From contig CAVZSM010000019.1 in the NCBI GenBank assembly GCA_963777905.1, positions 186,001 to 250,000 on the forward strand: a DNA stretch of 64,000 bases, read 5' to 3'. This document shows positions 60,706 through 64,000 of this stretch, piece by piece. The translations under genes were made by a program, and so were the position numbers. The notes below the pieces were generated by a model. The model was not told the DNA's origin. It made no database searches and was given only the letters and a program-made list of their open reading frames with translations. How positions within the stretch are numbered: the stretch's first letter is position 1; the number at the start of each line of letters is the position of its first letter. Source of the DNA: Trebonia sp963777905 (GTDB lineage Bacteria; Actinomycetota; Actinomycetes; Streptosporangiales; Streptosporangiaceae).

Positions 60706-61248
60706 ATGGGTAGTTGGCTTCTACTTGGTACCGACAGCCTGATCGCGTGCATCGCGGTCGGCCCGATCATGAGCCGGCGGCTGTCCGTGCTCGTTCCGTT
60801 CGGGCTGCTCTTCGGAGTCGGTGACGGGCTTGGCTACCTGCTCGGCTGCGCCCTGCACTGGTCGTTCCCGGACAATCTCAGCTTCCTCGCGCCGGTGGTC
60901 GTCGCCGTCATCGGCGTCTACTGGATCGCGGTCGCCCTCGTCTCGAGGAAAGCGGCGGCAGCGGAGGAGAATCCCAAAGCACACTGGGGCGTGTGGGTCC
61001 TGCCGTGGCTACTGAGCCTCGACAACATCACCTACGGCACGGTCGACGGCGTTTCCCATGGCGCCTCGATCGGGCTCTCGGCCTTCGAGCAGTTCGCGTC
61101 GAGTGCCATCCAGGCCGGCATCGGTCTCGCGATCGGCATCGGGATCGCGTACGCGATCCCGGCGGTGCGGCGCCACATGTGGGTGGCCAACGGAGTCGCC
61201 GGAGGCGCCATGCTCGTCGCGGCCGGCGTCCTGTACGTCGTCGGCTGA
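60706..61248 (+). CDS. MntP/LysE-superfamily-like membrane protein
   Basis: 180 aa, about six hydrophobic segments. GSWLLLGTDSLIACIAVGPIMS and LPWLLSLDNITYGTVDGV put acidic residues at similar places in the two halves, as in MntP-type exporters, with VPFGLLFGVGDGLGYLLG between. The similarity is weaker than for the gene at 58990, so it may belong to a sister family. The ATG follows GGAAGGAAGAAG. Two GCAACAC-N-TGTT elements upstream suggest control by a ChrB-like regulator. Confidence 0.65.
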   Translation: MGSWLLLGTDSLIACIAVGPIMSRRLSVLVPFGLLFGVGDGLGYLLGCALHWSFPDNLSFLAPVVVAVIGVYWIAVALVSRKAAAAEENPKAHWGVWVLPWLLSLDNITYGTVDGVSHGASIGLSAFEQFASSAIQAGIGLAIGIGIAYAIPAVRRHMWVANGVAGGAMLVAAGVLYVVG

Positions 61249-61291
61249 GCGTTCCGAATGTCCCAGGCAACGGAACCGCCCCCGCGGTGGC

Positions 61292-61666
61292 TCACGTCAC
61301 CCGGCCGGTGACGCGCCAGTAGTAGCCGCTCGGGTCGAGCAGCCGGAAGTCGCGCAGCCCCCACGGCCGGCCGGCGAGGTCCTCGGCCAGCGGCCACCCG
61401 GTCGCGGTCACGCGGGCGTACTCCTCGTCGAGGTCGTCGACCTCGAGCACCAGCTCGACCCCGGTCACAGGGCGCCGCTGGCCGCGGTCGGGAACCTCTG
61501 GCCGGGCGGCGGCGCCTACCAGCACCGTGTCCCGCGCCAGCACGACGTATGCCGACGGCTGGTCTCGCTCATCGCGGACCAGCTCGAAGCCGAGCACGGA
61601 GACGTAGAAGGCCACCGTGGCGTCCAGGTCCGCGGGAAAGATCTCGCAGCGCAGCGCGGCGGGCAT
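61292..61666 (-). CDS. VOC-family (glyoxalase/bleomycin-resistance-like) protein
   Basis: 124 aa, a single VOC unit: RCEIFPADLDATVAFYVSVLGFELV, YVVLARDTVLVG, VELVLEVDDLDEEYARVTATGWP and FRLLDPSGYYWRV. The residues that usually bind metal are only partly kept. The size is normal for a small antibiotic-resistance or lyase-like member. It lies 10 bp downstream of the CstR-like gene, so it is probably cotranscribed with it. Confidence 0.82.
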   Translation of the reverse strand: MPAALRCEIFPADLDATVAFYVSVLGFELVRDERDQPSAYVVLARDTVLVGAAARPEVPDRGQRRPVTGVELVLEVDDLDEEYARVTATGWPLAEDLAGRPWGLRDFRLLDPSGYYWRVTGRVT

Positions 61667-61676
61667 GACAGCCCGT

Positions 61677-61940
61677 TCAGGCGAGGGAGAGGAAGAGCCG
61701 CTCCAGCTGCGCGCGGTCGGCGTCGGCCGTGCCGTTGGTGTCGGCCAGGCACTGCCGCAGGCCGTCCGCGATGATCTTGAACCCCGCCCGGTCGAGCGCC
61801 CGGGACGCCGCCGAGAGCTGCGTCACCACGTCCGCGCAGTCGCGGCCGTCCTCGATCATCTTGATCACGCCGCCGATCTGGCCCTGGGCCCGCCGGAGCC
61901 GCCGGATCACGCTGGCCATCGTCTCGCTATCCAGGTCCAT
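61677..61940 (-). CDS. CstR-like (CsoR/RcnR family) repressor
   Basis: 87 aa, an all-helical DUF156 protein. RRLRRAQGQIGGVIKMIEDGRDCADVVTQLSAASRALDRAGFKIIADGLRQC contains the two family cysteines, C35 and C64. The histidine that completes the copper site in CsoR (four residues before the second Cys) is Gly60 here, so copper sensing is unlikely. Two cysteines without His is the signature of persulfide-sensing CstR. A palindrome TATACCCGCCGGGGTATA lies 37 bp upstream. Confidence 0.85.
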   Translation of the reverse strand: MDLDSETMASVIRRLRRAQGQIGGVIKMIEDGRDCADVVTQLSAASRALDRAGFKIIADGLRQCLADTNGTADADRAQLERLFLSLA

Positions 61941-61976
61941 CTCGGCTCCCCGGTCAGGTTGTGCAGCAACCTGAAC

Positions 61977-61994
61977 TATACCCGCCGGGGTATA
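61977..61994. promoter_or_regulatory. CstR-type operator of the repressor gene
   Basis: TATACCCGCCGGGGTATA is an 18-bp near-palindrome (TATACCC / GGGTATA arms), the form known for CsoR/CstR operators (ATACCC...GGGTAT). It implies autorepression. Confidence 0.75.
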
Positions 61995-62010
61995 GGCTGA
62001 GCCCCGCGGC

Positions 62011-62385
62011 TCACTGGCCTGCGGCCGTCTCCTGCTGCGCTATCTTGTCGCGGACCTCGTCCATGTCGAGGTCCCTGACCGCCTGGACGAGCTGCTCGAG
62101 CGCGGCCGCGGGCAGCGCGCCGGGCTGGGAGAACACCAGGATTCCGTCGCGGAAGGCCATCAGCGTCGGGATCGAGGTGATCCGCGCGGCCCCGGCCAGC
62201 GAGGGCTGGTCCTCGGTGTCGACCTTGGCGAACGTGATGTCCTCATGCGTGTCGCTTGCGGCGTCGAAGACCGGCGCGAACATCCGGCACGGCCCGCACC
62301 AGGACGCCCACCAGTCGACCAGCGTTATCCCCGGCTGGATGACCGTGTCCTCGAAGGTGTCCTCAGTCAGCGCGACGGTACTCAT
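62011..62385 (-). CDS. Thioredoxin
   Basis: 124 aa. The active site is WASWCGPCRMFAPVF, with LVDWWASWC before and TSIPTLMAFRDG (cis-proline loop) after. It ends with a helix LEQLVQAVRDLDMDEVRDKIAQQ longer than usual. Its operator is a second copy of the CstR-type palindrome, so it is likely induced by the same thiol/sulfur stress. It may reduce persulfides or disulfides formed there. Confidence 0.9.
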   Translation of the reverse strand: MSTVALTEDTFEDTVIQPGITLVDWWASWCGPCRMFAPVFDAASDTHEDITFAKVDTEDQPSLAGAARITSIPTLMAFRDGILVFSQPGALPAAALEQLVQAVRDLDMDEVRDKIAQQETAAGQ

Positions 62386-62417
62386 CTTTCACCCCTCTGG
62401 CTTCGCGGTACCGAACA

Positions 62418-62433
62418 ATACCCATGGGGGTAT
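62418..62433. promoter_or_regulatory. CstR-type operator of the thioredoxin gene
   Basis: ATACCCATGGGGGTAT has 6-bp arms ATACCC/GGGTAT as in the operator at 61977. It lies 32 bp upstream of the thioredoxin start. Confidence 0.7.
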
Positions 62434-62628
62434 AACACGCGGCCGGGCGGGGCATTCCCCGGCGCAGTCATGACCGGCGCCGCTCCGCTGCGCCCGCGGC
62501 TGTACCGCCGCTCCAGCCGGGATTAATACTCCCCAGCGGGTGATGACACCCGGGCGCGGCTCGCAAAGGATCAGTGCGACATCTCGCCCCGGGCGGTCGC
62601 CCCGGACAGAAAAGGAAAGAGGTGACAG

Positions 62629-62997
62629 ATGTCTGGTTATCCGCTGCTCAACGCGTTCTGGACGATGTTCATATTCTTCTGCTGGCTGCTGTGGATCTTC
62701 CTGGTGATCTACGTCCTGATGGACATCTTCCGCAGCCGCGACATCGGCGGCTGGGGGAAGGCCGGCTGGATCGTCCTGGTGATCTTCCTGCCGCTGATCG
62801 GCGTCCTGGCGTACGAGATCGTGCACAGCGACCACTTCTCCGGCGGGCGCGATGGGTATCCGGCCGATGTGCCAGCCCAGGGCCGGCACCGCGGTTCCGG
62901 CGGCTCCTCCGACCTCGCGCAGCTCTCCGACCTGCACGACCGCGGCGTGATCAGCGACGCGGAGTTCGAGCGGGGAAAGGAGAAGATCCTGCAGTAA
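62629..62997 (+). CDS. PLDc_N-SHOCT membrane protein
   Basis: 122 aa. Two membrane helices (FWTMFIFFCWLLWIFLVIYVLMD and KAGWIVLVIFLPLIGVLAYEI) surround RSRDIGGWGKAG, the pattern of the phospholipase-D-nuclease N-terminal family. A linker of Gly/Ser follows, then a SHOCT tail LAQLSDLHDRGVISDAEFERGKEKIL. The ATG has AAGAGGTGA 5 nt upstream. It has no catalytic domain and is probably an envelope-stress or scaffold protein. Confidence 0.85.
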   Translation: MSGYPLLNAFWTMFIFFCWLLWIFLVIYVLMDIFRSRDIGGWGKAGWIVLVIFLPLIGVLAYEIVHSDHFSGGRDGYPADVPAQGRHRGSGGSSDLAQLSDLHDRGVISDAEFERGKEKILQ

Positions 62998-63018
62998 AGG
63001 CCGCCGCCGCCGCGCTGC

Positions 63019-63744
63019 TCAGCGTGCCAGCGCCCGGGCGACCTGTGCGATGCCCTGACCCCAGGCGGTGATCTGCCCGGCGGGCAGGTACGACGCACCG
63101 GAGGATGTGTGGTCGGCCATGGGGGCGGCGACGAACCGCTCCCGGCCGGCCGGGTCGATGAAGTAGACGGCGGAGGTGTGCACGATGTCGGCGTCCGGGC
63201 TGGGCGCCTGCACCGTGATCTCGTAGCCGTTCCATACCTCGCGCAGGTCCGGGACCGGCCCGGTGAAGAAGTGCCAGTCGGGGATCGTGATCAGCCGCTG
63301 CTCGCGGGAGTAGGCCATCATGTCCGAGACCGCGGCGTGGTACTGGTTCACGTTGACGGCGGCGAACACGACCTGGCCGGCCAGCAGGCCGAGGTCGTGG
63401 TAGGCGTCGACGTACTCTTGCGAGACGATCGGGCAGATGTCGGTGCAGTGCGGGTCCATGAACTCCAGCACCACGACCTTGCCGCGCAGCGATGACAAGG
63501 ACAGGGGGCGCCCGTTCTGGTCGGTGAGCGTGAACCCCGGCGCGGAGCGCGCCGGGACTGGGGACAGGCCCATCAGGTTGATCTGCGCGTCGCTGACGAT
63601 GGCCGGGATTCCTGACGGGCGGGCCACCTGCGGCCCGCCGCGGGCACGCATGACGGCGAAGACCGTCACGACTGCCGCCCCGGCCAGGATCACCGCGGCC
63701 AGGCTGGCCAGGAATCCCCGCCGCTCACGCATACCCGGCAGCAT
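63019..63744 (-). CDS. SCO1/SenC family protein
   Basis: 241 aa. An N-terminal signal anchor (FLASLAAVILAGAAVVTVFAV) and a thioredoxin-like domain with the copper-binding CxxxC in FMDPHCTDICPIVSQEYV and the distal histidine in DIVHTSAVYFID. SCO proteins deliver copper to cytochrome c oxidase. The start may be the ATG at 63744 or the one at 63732. A palindrome at 63777-63794 lies 33 bp upstream. Confidence 0.88.
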   Translation of the reverse strand: MLPGMRERRGFLASLAAVILAGAAVVTVFAVMRARGGPQVARPSGIPAIVSDAQINLMGLSPVPARSAPGFTLTDQNGRPLSLSSLRGKVVVLEFMDPHCTDICPIVSQEYVDAYHDLGLLAGQVVFAAVNVNQYHAAVSDMMAYSREQRLITIPDWHFFTGPVPDLREVWNGYEITVQAPSPDADIVHTSAVYFIDPAGRERFVAAPMADHTSSGASYLPAGQITAWGQGIAQVARALAR

Positions 63745-63776
63745 AGGCCGCCGCGCCGGCGGGCCGCCGCAGCCGG

Positions 63777-63794
63777 GATGACAAGTTTGTCATC
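63777..63794. promoter_or_regulatory. Palindrome upstream of the SCO1 gene
   Basis: GATGACAAGTTTGTCATC, perfect 8-bp arms with 2-bp centre, lies between the SCO1 start and the end of the next gene. The TGACA...TGTCA core is of the kind bound by BlaI/CopY-type or other dimeric repressors. Confidence 0.5.
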
Positions 63795-63810
63795 TTCGCC
63801 GCGGCTGACG

Positions 63811-64000
63811 CTATTCGAAGCGGATTGCCGAGGGTGCCGTCATCGTGCGGAGCAGCGGTAGCGTCAGCGTGATGACCCCGAAGGCGACCGCGAGCCCGAT
63901 GCCCATGATCGTGTAGTAGTCCCGGCCGAGCTGCGGAATCGCGGTGCCGGCCTGCGCGAGCCTGAGGACCGCCATGACGGAGGTCCAGTAGGCGATGCCG
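63811..64000 (-). CDS. Membrane protein, C-terminal part only
   Basis: The last 63 codons are in the window: IAYWTSVMAVLRLAQAG, a loop with LGRDYY, a helix IMGIGLAVAFGVITLTLPLLRTM, then the stop after IRF-E. Two membrane segments are visible. The gene extends beyond the right edge, so the family is not assigned. It lies upstream of SCO1 on the same strand. Confidence 0.55.
   Translation of the reverse strand, partial: GIAYWTSVMAVLRLAQAGTAIPQLGRDYYTIMGIGLAVAFGVITLTLPLLRTMTAPSAIRFE

Overview
The window is GC-rich DNA from an actinomycete. Supporting signs are the high GC content of the coding DNA, GTG starts, pervasive 4-bp ATGA/GTGA gene overlaps, a WhiB-like protein, an Scr1-type XRE regulator (DUF5753) with a DUF397 partner and a Methyltransf_19 protein, an LLM-class F420-type oxidoreductase, an MmpL transporter and a SigK/RskA pair. 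A Streptosporangiales-like or related soil lineage is likely, but no rRNA or other marker fixes the genus. I saw no rRNA, tRNA, CRISPR array or intact insertion sequence.

Layout. 0-5.1 kb: partial SDR gene, a tandem operator, a CoA-ligase / ketopantoate-reductase-like / double muconolactone-isomerase-like operon, and a frameshifted DUF222-HNH gene. 5.4-10.4 kb: DUF899 protein, a large NACHT NTPase with an FGE-like module, and an ICL/PEP-mutase-family enzyme. 10.4-16.5 kb: frameshifted MmpL, RskA and SigK, divergent from a secreted protein through what look like paired SigK promoters, then a polytopic membrane protein. 16.4-21.5 kb: a coupled acyl-CoA-dehydrogenase / PIG-L deacetylase / NodS-like methyltransferase / GT2 operon behind a GCS2-type ligase and a DUF72 protein. 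21.5-30.3 kb: small stress-type proteins, glutaminase, MFS transporter, and a polyhydroxyalkanoate operon (acyl-CoA ligase, PHA synthase, depolymerase-like hydrolase, PucR/CdaR regulator), each gene overlapping the next by 4 bp. 31-35.5 kb: toxin-antitoxin pair, a class II aldolase divergent from MtnA (DHAP-shunt chemistry), and a quinone oxidoreductase. 35.5-46.3 kb: regulators and single enzymes (Scr1-like XRE/DUF397, thioesterase/HxlR, TetR/LUD, WhiB/VOC, hydrolase, shortened LAL-type LuxR, DUF5996, LLM oxidoreductase, STAS protein).

46.4-61.3 kb is the most unusual part. Three paralogous membrane-anchored exoproteins with eight shared cysteines alternate with MntP-like membrane proteins (one intact, one more divergent, one 27-codon relic). 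They share the segment with a ChrB-N protein, two coupled phosphoribosyltransferases, a biotin-carboxylase-like ATP-grasp enzyme that lacks the usual bicarbonate-binding Gln and Glu, and an HtrA-like protein in which all three catalytic residues are replaced. A second, decayed copy of the ATP-grasp and ChrB-N genes shows that the module was duplicated and then partly lost. A GCAACAC-N-TGTT element recurs at four places here. I propose the island as a candidate uncharacterised envelope/metal-stress system.

61.3-64 kb: VOC protein, a CstR-like repressor and a thioredoxin that share a palindromic operator, a PLDc_N-SHOCT protein, a SCO1 protein and a partial membrane protein.

Six genes carry eight single-base frame breaks, mostly in G/C runs, with intact family sequence on both sides. 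Sequencing error is a serious possibility for these. It is not for the deletion relics (30.1, 56.0, 59.9 and 60.1 kb).
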